DNA of 64,000 nt. Origin: Halarcobacter ebronensis. GTDB lineage: Bacteria; Campylobacterota; Campylobacteria; Campylobacterales; Arcobacteraceae. The translations under genes were made by a program, and so were the position numbers. The stretch's first letter is position 1. Each line of letters begins with the position of its first letter. Of this stretch, positions 55,383-62,824 are shown piece after piece. The notes under the pieces are model-generated. The model searched no databases and was not told where the DNA came from. It saw nothing but the letters and a program-made list of their open reading frames with translations. The DNA is taken from contig NZ_CP053836.1 in assembly GCF_013201825.1 (NCBI RefSeq), positions 2,418,001 to 2,482,000 on the forward strand, read 5' to 3'.

Positions 55383-56423
55383 TTATTTATTAAACTCTGC
55401 TATTAATGCCTCTAAATCATCACCTGCCATTAAATCATCTGTACTAGAATCTCCATGTATATGTCTTGCAACAGCAACTTCTGGTCTTCCTTCTTGATCT
55501 TCAAATAGATTATTTAGATAAATTGTTAACTTTCTAATAACAGACATAACTCTTTCAATTTTTTGTCTATTAATATCATGATATTGCATCAATTCCATTG
55601 CCTGAAAAATCTCAGTATTTCCACTATTTAACTTTTCATTTGCATCACTTATATGTTCACTCATCTGTTTTGCAAACTCTAAATTTTGTTTAAAAGATTC
55701 TATATTAGGAAATTTTTGATTTAAAGAAGAGAGCATATTTATCTGTTTTTCACTAAAGTTACTTAAGGCTTTAATATCTTTTTGAATTGCATTGTTATAA
55801 TCTAAGATATTACTTAAAACATCAAAAATTTTACTAGCTTTTTCTTCAGAATCAGTTGCAACAGCACTTAATTGACTAACAACTTTAGTGTCCTCTTCAA
55901 CAGGAAAAGGAAAAACACCACTATTTATTTTATGATCTAAATCATCTTTATGAGATTCCTCTTTATTCTCTTTTGGTTTAACTTCTTCCTCTTCTGTTAT
56001 ACCATCAATTGAAGAGAGAAGTTCATCTATATTATCTGTAGAAATTTGTTCATTTGAAGCAGCAATAGTCTCTTCTATTGTAGGTTCTTTTTCCTCTTCT
56101 ACAACTTTATTTTCCTCTTCATTAGAACCACTAGCTTCTAACTCTTTAATAATGTCATCTATATTCGTTTCATCATTAGACTCTTCAGAGACTTCAACAT
56201 TTTCAAGACTATTTAAAATATCATCAACTGATTCATCTTCTTCTGCACTTTTGGCTTCTTCTTTAGATAAATCGCCAGTTTGTGCTATCAATGCATTAAT
56301 ATCATCTTCAGACATATTGTCCTGAGACTCTGCCTTCTCTTCTTCTGGTTCAGAGCTTGCCTCATCATCTTTAAACTCCAAACCATTCATCAAAGACTCA
56401 ATCTCTTCTTGACTCATACTCAT
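55383..56423 (-). CDS. CheZ-like CheY phosphatase with repeated CheY-binding-type motifs
   Basis: A 346-residue protein. The C-terminal half is helical and contains MQYHDINRQKIERV, in which D283 and Q287 have the D-x-x-x-Q spacing of the CheZ catalytic pair. The last residues (GDDLEALIAEF, about 334-344) resemble the CheY-binding tail of CheZ. The N-terminal 150 residues are very acidic and hold about five short motifs like the FliM N-terminal CheY-binding peptide: 4-14 (SQEEIESLMNG), 38-48, 65-74, 87-96 and 128-138. It lies between cheY and the flgF-like gene. It is the campylobacterotal (remote) CheZ type by family knowledge; activity is inferred. Confidence 0.8.
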   Translation of the reverse strand: MSMSQEEIESLMNGLEFKDDEASSEPEEEKAESQDNMSEDDINALIAQTGDLSKEEAKSAEEDESVDDILNSLENVEVSEESNDETNIDDIIKELEASGSNEEENKVVEEEKEPTIEETIAASNEQISTDNIDELLSSIDGITEEEEVKPKENKEESHKDDLDHKINSGVFPFPVEEDTKVVSQLSAVATDSEEKASKIFDVLSNILDYNNAIQKDIKALSNFSEKQINMLSSLNQKFPNIESFKQNLEFAKQMSEHISDANEKLNSGNTEIFQAMELMQYHDINRQKIERVMSVIRKLTIYLNNLFEDQEGRPEVAVARHIHGDSSTDDLMAGDDLEALIAEFNK

Positions 56424-56450
56424 AATCTACACCTTAATTGATATTTTAAA

Positions 56451-56819
56451 CTATTTCAAAACTCCGTCTAGTTTCTCTTTTAACACTTCTGCATTAAATG
56501 GTTTAACTATATAGTTATTAACTCCAGCTTTTAATGCAGTAATTACCTCATTTTTCCCACCTTCAGTAGTAATCATGATTATAGGAGTTTTTTGATGTTT
56601 CCCTTCACTTCTTACTTTTTTGACTAGTTCTAAACCATTCATATTAGGCATATTCCAGTCTGTTAAAATGATATCATATTGAGACTCTTCCAATAATTTC
56701 CATGCTTTTACACCATCTTCGGCTTCATTGAAGTCTTCTTTCGTATAACCTAATTGCATGACAACATTACCAATAATTCTTCTCATTGTAGAACTATCAT
56801 CAACAATCAATATTTTCAT
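56451..56819 (-). CDS. cheY: chemotaxis response regulator CheY
   Basis: A 122-residue single-domain receiver. The acidic pair D7-D8 (ILIVDDSSTMRR), the phosphoacceptor D54 (LTDWNMPNMNG) and the switch Lys in NYIVKPFNAEV are in place. The start at 56817-56819 has AAAGGTAA upstream; a longer in-frame reading from 56849 adds ten non-family residues. First gene of the long flagellar block, directly before the CheZ-like gene. It signals to the switch via FliM/FliY/FliN. Confidence 0.93.
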   Translation of the reverse strand: MKILIVDDSSTMRRIIGNVVMQLGYTKEDFNEAEDGVKAWKLLEESQYDIILTDWNMPNMNGLELVKKVRSEGKHQKTPIIMITTEGGKNEVITALKAGVNNYIVKPFNAEVLKEKLDGVLK

Positions 56820-56858
56820 AACATTACCTTTTTTCAAAACTGTATTCAAAATCTTTTT

Positions 56859-56864
56859 ATTATA
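56859..56864 (-). promoter_or_regulatory. putative -10 box of the long flagellar operon
   Basis: Minus-strand TATAAT, about 40 bases before the cheY start, in the 161-base gap between cheY and flgG. No GG-N10-GC sigma-54 signature and no sigma-28 site are visible in this gap. It is the only clear promoter-like element in front of the roughly 25-kb block. Confidence 0.45.
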
Positions 56865-56943
56865 TAAGAAATGTTTTAAATTTACACTTAATATATAATT
56901 ATTTTTTAATTAGCAATTTATCTAACTTTAAAAAATCTTTAAA

Positions 56944-56949
56944 TATAAT
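56944..56949 (+). promoter_or_regulatory. putative -10 box of flgG
   Basis: Plus-strand TATAAT, 31 bases before the flgG ATG, in the same gap. The ribosome binding site AAAAGGA lies in the leader. No convincing -35 is visible. The sigma-54 pattern is absent here as well. Confidence 0.45.
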
Positions 56950-56980
56950 TATTTAATGCTACAAAAATAAAAGGATTACC

Positions 56981-57769
56981 ATGATTAGAGGTCTTTACAC
57001 AGCTGCAACGGGAATGAACGCGATGCAAAATCAAATTGATGTAACTTCAAACAATATTGCAAACGTAAATACTATAGGATTTAAGCAAGACAGAGCAGAG
57101 TTTCAAGACTTAATGTATGAAAGCTTAAACTATACTTCGGGCTTGACCTCAGAAACTACCATGAATCCGACAGGTATTGATGTTGGACTTGGAGTAAAAA
57201 CATCAGGAGTTCAAAAAAACTTTAAAGAAGGTGACCTTCAAACAACCAATAATACCCTTGACTTAGCAATTCAAGGAAATGGATTTTTTCAAATAACAAT
57301 GCCAAATGGTGATATTGCATATACTAGAGGTGGAGCATTTAAATTAGATAATGAAGGTAATTTAGTAAATGGAAGTGGATATTTACTAGAACCTCAAATA
57401 ACTATACCTGAAAATCTAATTAAAGTTAGTATTGCTAATGATGGAACAGTTAGTGCCGAGGACCCTCAAACTGGTGAGATAACAGAATTAGGACAAATTA
57501 CACTTGTTGATTTTATTAATCCTGCAGGTTTAACTCCCCTTGGTAATTCACTTTATCTTTCAAGTGATGCGTCAGGTGACCCAATTGAAGGGGTTGCTAC
57601 AGAAGAGCAATTTGGTTCAATCTCTCAAGGTATGATTGAGCTTTCTAACGTAAAACTTGTAAATGAAATGGTTGATTTAATTACTGCACAAAGAGCTTAT
57701 GAAGCAAACTCTAAATCAATTTCAACAGCTGATGATATGTTAGCTATTGTTAACCAATTAAAAAACTAA
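56981..57769 (+). CDS. flgG: flagellar distal rod protein FlgG
   Basis: A 262-residue distal rod protein. It opens MIRGLYTAATGMNAMQNQIDVTSNNIANVNTIGFKQDRAEF in short diagnostic pieces, has GDLQTTNNTLDLAIQGNGFFQI, and ends with MVDLITAQRAYEANSKSISTADDML. The motif and length match FlgG well. It faces away from the flagellar block and heads a separate plus-strand operon with two unknown genes. Confidence 0.95.
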   Translation: MIRGLYTAATGMNAMQNQIDVTSNNIANVNTIGFKQDRAEFQDLMYESLNYTSGLTSETTMNPTGIDVGLGVKTSGVQKNFKEGDLQTTNNTLDLAIQGNGFFQITMPNGDIAYTRGGAFKLDNEGNLVNGSGYLLEPQITIPENLIKVSIANDGTVSAEDPQTGEITELGQITLVDFINPAGLTPLGNSLYLSSDASGDPIEGVATEEQFGSISQGMIELSNVKLVNEMVDLITAQRAYEANSKSISTADDMLAIVNQLKN

Positions 57770-57785
57770 GTAATTTATATTAAAC

Positions 57786-58226
57786 ATGTCTGTAGATTTT
57801 GAAAAGTTAAAAAAACTTAGAGATACAAATTTTGCAAAACATAAAAAGAAAAAAAGAGAGTATTACTTAAAAAGTAAAGAAAAAAATAGTAATACCAAAT
57901 ATAAAAATTATAAAGAGATTGACTACTCACAAGAACTTAATAATGAAAATTTTGCAGCAAATATTAAACTTATTGCAAAAAAGCAAAAAGCCCATGTAGA
58001 TGATAGAAAAGAACAAATTCTTCTTAAAATTGAAGAGTATAAAGAAAAAAAACAGAACTACTATAAAACAAATAGAAATAAAAGACTTGAATATGACAAA
58101 AATTATAGAGAAAAAAGAAAAGAGGAATTAAAAGAGTATAGAAAAGAGTATTATAGAAAGAATAAAGAAAAAATCTTAGAGAAACAAAAAGAAAAAAGAA
58201 GAGAGAAGTATAACAATGAAAAATAA
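57786..58226 (+). CDS. very basic Lys/Arg/Glu/Tyr-rich protein of unknown function
   Basis: A 146-residue protein whose sequence is mostly Lys, Glu, Arg, Tyr and Asn, with the start at ATG 57786, 16 bases after flgG. The C-terminal half has irregular repeats of the Y-x-K-N-x-E-K type (KEYYRKNKEKILEKQKEKRR). It overlaps the next gene by 11 bases. I do not recognise it; the composition suggests a helical, strongly charged, soluble protein, but low complexity may mislead any similarity search. Its coupling to the next gene argues that it is real. Confidence 0.65.
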   Translation: MSVDFEKLKKLRDTNFAKHKKKKREYYLKSKEKNSNTKYKNYKEIDYSQELNNENFAANIKLIAKKQKAHVDDRKEQILLKIEEYKEKKQNYYKTNRNKRLEYDKNYREKRKEELKEYRKEYYRKNKEKILEKQKEKRREKYNNEK

Positions 58227-59442
58227 GAGTGATGAAGAGATAATAGATGAAATCGTAGGCTCAGGAGATTCTGAATCTAAAGAACCTACTAATGAAGCGG
58301 ACGCATTAGCAAAACTTTCAATTAGAGATGATAAAAGAAAAAATCAAAATGATGAATCTGATGATGAGTTAGAACCAGTTCTTAACGAAAACTCAAAAAG
58401 CAAAAGTGCTAATAAAGAAAATGTTATTGAAAATGAAGATAAAGATGGCTCTTTAAATAATAGTATTGATGAAGAAGATTTCCCAATTCAAAAAAAACAA
58501 CCAAAAATATTTAAAGTTTTAATTGCAATTGCCGCTTTATTGTCTGTTGTTTTATTAATTGGAATCATACTATATTTTTCTGGTTTTTTTGACCCAAAAC
58601 CTGTTGTAGAAACAAAAGTTGTTAAAGAGATTAAAAAAGTTGAACCTGAAGTTGTATTTAATGAAAATGATATAAACAAAAAAGAGCTTAACAAAAAACT
58701 CAATATGCTTACAAAAAAAGAGATTATGAGCCAAGAAGAGCTAGAAGCAGAAGAGAAAAAAATAGAGGAAGAGAAAAAAAGAAAAGAGGAGGAGATGCAA
58801 AAAGAGATTGAAGAGAAGAAAAAAGAAGAAGAACTAAAACTTGCTAACCAACTCACAAAAATACAAGAAGAGAAAAAAGCTCTTGAGGAACAACAACTTG
58901 CTATAAAACAGCAACAAGAAGAGTTTTTGAAACTACAAGAAGAGGCAAAAAAAGAGCTAGAAGAGAAAAAAAATCAGATTTTAAATGGAACTTCTAGTGA
59001 AAATAAACCTGCAGTTAATGCACCTGCAAAAGAAGATACTAATAGCGAAAATCCAACTACAGATGTAGCACAAACGCCACAAGAAGATAATGCTAATACT
59101 GATGAAAATAGTGCACAAACACAAGAGCAACAACTTGTATCACAAGAACAAATGCCAAAAGAAGAAGCAACAAAAATTGTAACAAAAAGCTTCCTCTCTT
59201 TTATTAATGTAGCTACTATAAAAGGTGAACTATTTAAGACATATCTTGATGATATTGAAAAATATAATAAAAACATCTCGCTATGTAGAGATACAAAAAA
59301 CAATATAGAAATCTATTTTGGGCCATTTGATTCACAAAATGAGAGAGAAAAAGTATTTTCTAATTTAATGGAAAATGGTTACAAAGATGCTTATTTGGTA
59401 GATTTTACTGCTGAAGAGTACAATAAAAGATGTAAATATTAG
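58216..59442 (+). CDS. membrane protein with coiled coil and SPOR-like C-terminal domain
   Basis: 408 residues in four parts: an acidic cytoplasmic N-terminus (about 1-92), a single transmembrane helix at about 96-118, a long Lys/Glu/Gln coiled-coil region (about 160-255), a flexible Asn/Thr/Gln/Glu stretch, and a C-terminal domain (about 312-408). The end reads NIEIYFGPFDSQNEREKVFSNL then GYKDAYLVDF, the general pattern of SPOR domains, which bind peptidoglycan lacking stem peptides. It is expressed with flgG and the basic protein. It may anchor the rod/flagellar site to the cell wall, which is inference. Confidence 0.72.
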   Translation: MKNKSDEEIIDEIVGSGDSESKEPTNEADALAKLSIRDDKRKNQNDESDDELEPVLNENSKSKSANKENVIENEDKDGSLNNSIDEEDFPIQKKQPKIFKVLIAIAALLSVVLLIGIILYFSGFFDPKPVVETKVVKEIKKVEPEVVFNENDINKKELNKKLNMLTKKEIMSQEELEAEEKKIEEEKKRKEEEMQKEIEEKKKEEELKLANQLTKIQEEKKALEEQQLAIKQQQEEFLKLQEEAKKELEEKKNQILNGTSSENKPAVNAPAKEDTNSENPTTDVAQTPQEDNANTDENSAQTQEQQLVSQEQMPKEEATKIVTKSFLSFINVATIKGELFKTYLDDIEKYNKNISLCRDTKNNIEIYFGPFDSQNEREKVFSNLMENGYKDAYLVDFTAEEYNKRCKY

Positions 59443-59466
59443 AAGACTTACGAGTTTTCTAATATT
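59435..59466. terminator. strong bidirectional terminator between SPOR-like gene and rimM
   Basis: AATATTAGAAGACT (59435-59448) pairs with AGTTTTCTAATATT (59453-59466), giving a 14-bp stem with one G-U pair and a TACG loop. It spans both convergent stop codons, 5 bases apart. Loop and stem are good for an RNA hairpin. It separates the flgG operon from rimM. Confidence 0.6.
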
Positions 59467-59981
59467 GCATAACAATCTTTAGTCTCAATTATCTTTTTAT
59501 CAATATCAACACTTAATATATAAGTATCTCTTTTGTATGGTATTAAAAAAGTTTTAGGAAGTTTTAACTCATCTACAAGTTTTGTTTCAGTTACAACTTC
59601 AAGATAGTCATCAAGTGGATATCTATGGATATCTTTTACATATCCTAGAACTTTTTCATCCTCAATAATTTTACAATCAATTATATCAAACCAAAAGTAC
59701 TCATTTTTTTCCAAATTACAATTGTTTTTGCTATCCTCTTGTGATACATAAAGTTCTTGATTTGTAAGCTTTTTAGAGGTCTCTAAATCATCATAATTTT
59801 CAAATTTGATTAGCTCTCTTGAGGGGATATACTCTTCGACTTTTAAAGTCAATTTTTTATTTGTGCTAAAGATAGCACCTTTTTTGAATTGTTCAGGAAA
59901 ATCAGAGTCAATAAAAAGTCTTAAGTGACCTTTTAGACCAACTGCTTTCCCTAATTTTCCAACATATACTCTGTTTTTCAT
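59448..59981 (-). CDS. rimM: ribosome maturation factor RimM
   Basis: A 177-residue factor that helps 16S rRNA processing and binds S19 near the 3' end. The N-terminal VYVGKLGKAVGLKGHLRLFIDS and the PRC-barrel part with YFWFDIIDCKII are diagnostic. It lies downstream of the KH protein. In Campylobacter the next genes are trmD and rplS; here rimM is the last gene of the run. Confidence 0.93.
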   Translation of the reverse strand: MKNRVYVGKLGKAVGLKGHLRLFIDSDFPEQFKKGAIFSTNKKLTLKVEEYIPSRELIKFENYDDLETSKKLTNQELYVSQEDSKNNCNLEKNEYFWFDIIDCKIIEDEKVLGYVKDIHRYPLDDYLEVVTETKLVDELKLPKTFLIPYKRDTYILSVDIDKKIIETKDCYAILENS

Positions 59982-59990
59982 TAACGAAAG

Positions 59991-60230
59991 TTAGTTTGCT
60001 AAAACCTGTATTTTGTAAGAAACACCATCTTTTGCTTTGCAACCATTTGCCATAGTTTTTAAAGCATTAATCATGTTACCATTTTTACCAATTAGTTTCC
60101 CAATATCAGAACTATCAGCTTTAATGGTTATCTCTGTAAATGTTTCATCAATTATATTAGTTGTTATTGAAACATCTTCAGGCTTACTAACTATAAGTTT
60201 TGCATAACTCTCTATAAAATTTGTAATCAT
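59991..60230 (-). CDS. KH-domain RNA-binding protein (KhpA-like)
   Basis: A 79-residue protein with a single KH domain, including the GKLIGKNGNMINALKTMANG loop that binds RNA. This gene is regularly placed between rpsP and rimM. Size and position fit the KhpA family. It probably binds single-stranded RNA, but no partner can be read. Confidence 0.88.
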   Translation of the reverse strand: MITNFIESYAKLIVSKPEDVSITTNIIDETFTEITIKADSSDIGKLIGKNGNMINALKTMANGCKAKDGVSYKIQVLAN

Positions 60231-60250
60231 GTTATTATTTTATACTATAA

Positions 60251-60478
60251 TTACTTAGATGCTAATTTTTTAACTTTTTCAGATGGTTTTGCACCAACGC
60301 TTAACCAATAGTTATATCTCTCTTCATCAATTTTTAATACTTTTGGCTCAGTAACTGGGTTAAAGTATCCAATTGATTCAATCCATCCTGAATCTCTTCT
60401 CTTTCTTGAGTCTGTTACAACGATTCTGTAAAATGGTTTTTTGTTTCTTCCCATTCTTGTTAATCTAATTACTGTCAT
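60251..60478 (-). CDS. rpsP: 30S ribosomal protein S16
   Basis: A 75-residue ribosomal protein with the S16 signature [21 protein letters not shown] and [13 protein letters not shown]. Length is typical for this phylum. The leader between ffh and rpsP has a long-range inverted repeat. It is followed by the KH gene with 20 bases between. Confidence 0.97.
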   Translation of the reverse strand: MTVIRLTRMGRNKKPFYRIVVTDSRKRRDSGWIESIGYFNPVTEPKVLKIDEERYNYWLSVGAKPSEKVKKLASK

Positions 60479-60511
60479 ATTCTTTTCCTTTTTTTATGTT
60501 TCTTTTTTATA

Positions 60512-60559
60512 TTTAGTATTGAATTCTAAACTCTAATAAGTTTACAACTCAATACTAAA
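60512..60559. repeat. inverted repeat in the ffh-rpsP gap
   Basis: TTTAGTATTGA (60512-60522) pairs perfectly with TCAATACTAAA (60549-60559) over a loop that can hold a second small stem. In the minus-strand RNA it would sit just before rpsP. It might cap a processed end, regulate S16 or attenuate readthrough from ffh. Confidence 0.45.
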
Positions 60560-60568
60560 AAACAAGGC

Positions 60569-61930
60569 CTATCTTGGTAGATTAAATCCGCCAGGGCCAC
60601 CCGGAGCTTGCATTTGCTTCATCATACTTTGAAGCCCTTTCATTCCACCCTTTGACGAGAGTTTTTTTGCCATTTTTGAAGCATTTTTAAACTGTTTTAA
60701 TATTTTGTTTATTTGAACTTCACTAAGTCCTGAACCTATTGCAATTCTTCTTTTTCTAGAAGGATTCATTAGATTTGGGTCTTCTCTCTCTTTTGGTGTC
60801 ATTGAACCAATTAAAGCTTTGATTCTTTTTATATCATCAGAGTTTTCAAAGTCCATATCTTTTATAGGTCCTGCCATTTGTGAAAGACCTGGGATCATTC
60901 CAATAATAGATTTCATTGAACCTAGTTTACTCATCATTGATAGTTGATCTAAAAAGTCATTAAAATTAAACTCACCTTTTTTAATCTTTTTAGTAACCTC
61001 TTTTGCTTTTTTCTCATCAATAACAGCAGCAGTTTTTTCAGCAAGACCTTCAATGTCCCCTGCTCCCATAAGTCTAGATACAATTCTATCTGGAATAAAA
61101 ACTTCCAAATCTGGCATTTTTTCACCAATACCAATAAATCTTAAAGGAACACCTACTTGATGAGCAATAGAGATTGCAACTCCACCTTTTGTATCACCAT
61201 CATATTTTGATAAAATAACTCCATCTATTCCTATTTGCTCTTTAAATGAAGTTGCAGTTTTCGTAGCATCATGACCAGTTAATGAATCAGCCACATAAAA
61301 AATCTCATTTGGATTAACTGCTTTTTTAACATCACTTAATTGTGCCATTAACTCTTCATCAATTGCTAAACGTCCAGCTGTATCTATTAAAAGAACATCA
61401 TAAAGTTCTTTTTTTGCTTTCTCTTTTGCTCCAAGAGCAATTTTTATAGGATCTTTTTCATTATCATCAAAATAGATATCTACTTCTATTTGAGCAGCTA
61501 TTTGTTTTAACTGTTCAACTGCTGCTAATCTTTGTAAATCGGCAGCGGCAACTAATACTTTTTTCTTTCTTAGTTTTAAATAGTTTGCTAATTTACCAGT
61601 TGTTGTTGTTTTTCCTGAACCTTGAAGTCCAGTCATTAATATTACAGTAGGAGGAGTACTTGAAAATACAAAACCTTGATTACCATTTGTAGTTAAGATA
61701 TTTGTTAATTCACCTCTAAGAGCTTTTAAAAATGAGTCTTGTCCAATACCATTTCTTTTTGTTTCTAATTCAATTGCAGCTACTAAATCTTTTGTTGTTT
61801 TATGGTGAACATCTGCTTTAAGTAGTGATTTTTTTAATTCAGATAATGCTCTACTTAAAGAGGCAACATCATCCTTGTGTCTAATCTTATTTACTGCATT
61901 TATTATTGAACCGGTTATTGAATCAAACAA
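60569..61930 (-). CDS. ffh: signal recognition particle protein Ffh
   Basis: The SRP GTPase that delivers nascent membrane proteins. The NG domain has G1 GLQGSGKTTTTGKLA, DLQRLAAVEQL, LLIDTAGR and KYDGDTKGG; the C-terminal M domain is methionine-rich (GGMKGLQSMMKQM). Two TTG codons are candidate starts. The upstream one (61942) gives MELVLFDSI; the one at 61930 gives MFDSITGS, the usual Ffh opening, with GGAG 7 bases ahead, so I chose it (453 residues). It lies upstream of rpsP. Confidence 0.94.
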   Translation of the reverse strand: MFDSITGSIINAVNKIRHKDDVASLSRALSELKKSLLKADVHHKTTKDLVAAIELETKRNGIGQDSFLKALRGELTNILTTNGNQGFVFSSTPPTVILMTGLQGSGKTTTTGKLANYLKLRKKKVLVAAADLQRLAAVEQLKQIAAQIEVDIYFDDNEKDPIKIALGAKEKAKKELYDVLLIDTAGRLAIDEELMAQLSDVKKAVNPNEIFYVADSLTGHDATKTATSFKEQIGIDGVILSKYDGDTKGGVAISIAHQVGVPLRFIGIGEKMPDLEVFIPDRIVSRLMGAGDIEGLAEKTAAVIDEKKAKEVTKKIKKGEFNFNDFLDQLSMMSKLGSMKSIIGMIPGLSQMAGPIKDMDFENSDDIKRIKALIGSMTPKEREDPNLMNPSRKRRIAIGSGLSEVQINKILKQFKNASKMAKKLSSKGGMKGLQSMMKQMQAPGGPGGFNLPR

Positions 61931-62030
61931 AACTAACTCCAACTTATTTTTTGTGGATTTTATCTATACTATCCTTTAAATAAGTTTAAATACGTAGTTG
62001 TTTAAGGTTAATTTAATTATTTCAATTTTA

Positions 62031-62054
62031 AGAGTGCCTAGAAATGGGCACTCT
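62031..62054. terminator. hairpin between pseudouridine synthase gene and ffh
   Basis: AGAGTGCC (62031-62038) pairs with GGCACTCT (62047-62054), an 8-bp stem with an 8-base loop and high GC for this DNA. It lies just downstream of the pseudouridine synthase gene on the minus strand. The minus-strand flank is not T-rich, so termination may be weak. Confidence 0.5.
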
Positions 62055-62074
62055 AATTTTCAGGAAGCTTAAGG

Positions 62075-62824
62075 TTAGTTAAAATCATACACTTTGAACT
62101 CTTTTGGCTCAGGAGATTCAAATGTGTAATCAAATATTTTGGTAACTTTTGAGTGAAGAAGTACTCTATTTATGTTTGAAGCAACTTTTCCATACATTGC
62201 ATCACCAATAATAGGAAATCCAGCATTACTTAAATGCACTCTAATTTGATGGGTTCGTCCAGTATCAATCACAACTTTTACTTTAGATTTATTACCCTCT
62301 ACAAGCATTGGATAAATAGTTGATTTGGCACTTTTTCCCTTACTATCTACCTTTGATTTTGCCATTCCTCTATCTTTTGTAGTTAAAATAGGTTTATCAA
62401 TCTCAATAGTCTCTATTACTTTCCCATCAACAATTGCAACATACTCTTTATAGACTCTATTATCTTTAAACTCTTTAATAGCCTTTTTTTGAAACTCTTC
62501 ATTTTTTGCAAAAAGCATAACACCACTTGTCTCTTTGTCAAGTCTATTTAGCATAATATATTTTGGATATTTTTGTGCTACTTCATCACTTGTCATAAAG
62601 CAAGGTTTATCTAAAGCTAAAATATCATCATCTTGAAATATAACTTTTATCTTTGCCATCTCTTTTACGCTAAACTTTGTATCAGCAGGTATTTCACCCC
62701 TTGCAATCATAACTTTTTTACCATGAGCCCTTACAAGCCCTTTATCTATTAACTCTTTTGCTTTTGAGTTAGAGATCCCCTCTTGTTTTGCTAAAACTTT
62801 GTAAGCTTTATCATATTCAGCCAT
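62075..62824 (-). CDS. RluA-family 23S rRNA/tRNA pseudouridine synthase
   Basis: A 249-residue enzyme that converts uridine to pseudouridine. It has the catalytic-Asp block LNRLDKETSGVMLFAKN, the later DTGRTHQIRVHLS and GDAMYG motifs, and an N-terminal S4-like part (GISNSKAKELIDKGLVRAHGKKV). The exact RNA target (RluC/RluD type) cannot be read. It starts immediately after waaA, with no gap, so the two are coupled. The same pair occurs in Campylobacter beside ffh. Confidence 0.9.
   Translation of the reverse strand: MAEYDKAYKVLAKQEGISNSKAKELIDKGLVRAHGKKVMIARGEIPADTKFSVKEMAKIKVIFQDDDILALDKPCFMTSDEVAQKYPKYIMLNRLDKETSGVMLFAKNEEFQKKAIKEFKDNRVYKEYVAIVDGKVIETIEIDKPILTTKDRGMAKSKVDSKGKSAKSTIYPMLVEGNKSKVKVVIDTGRTHQIRVHLSNAGFPIIGDAMYGKVASNINRVLLHSKVTKIFDYTFESPEPKEFKVYDFN

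Noticed and set aside
54653-57769. FlgF-like and FlgG genes as one duplicated flgG
   Set aside because: They share family ends only. Lengths, middle regions and direction differ, and proximal-rod context suits the first.
57786-58226. Basic protein as a homing endonuclease or viral zinc-finger protein
   Set aside because: Its Lys/Glu/Tyr repeats look like such proteins, but there are no Cys/His metal sites or nuclease residues. It is tied to flgG by spacing.
58488-58856. 122-codon open frame antisense to the SPOR-like gene
   Set aside because: It mirrors the Lys/Glu coiled-coil region (reads as Ser/Phe runs). The SPOR-like gene in the other direction has domains and a ribosome binding site.
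61943-62074. Possible SRP RNA gene next to ffh
   Set aside because: The gap holds only an 8-bp hairpin; no GGAAGGAAGC-type SRP core is present.
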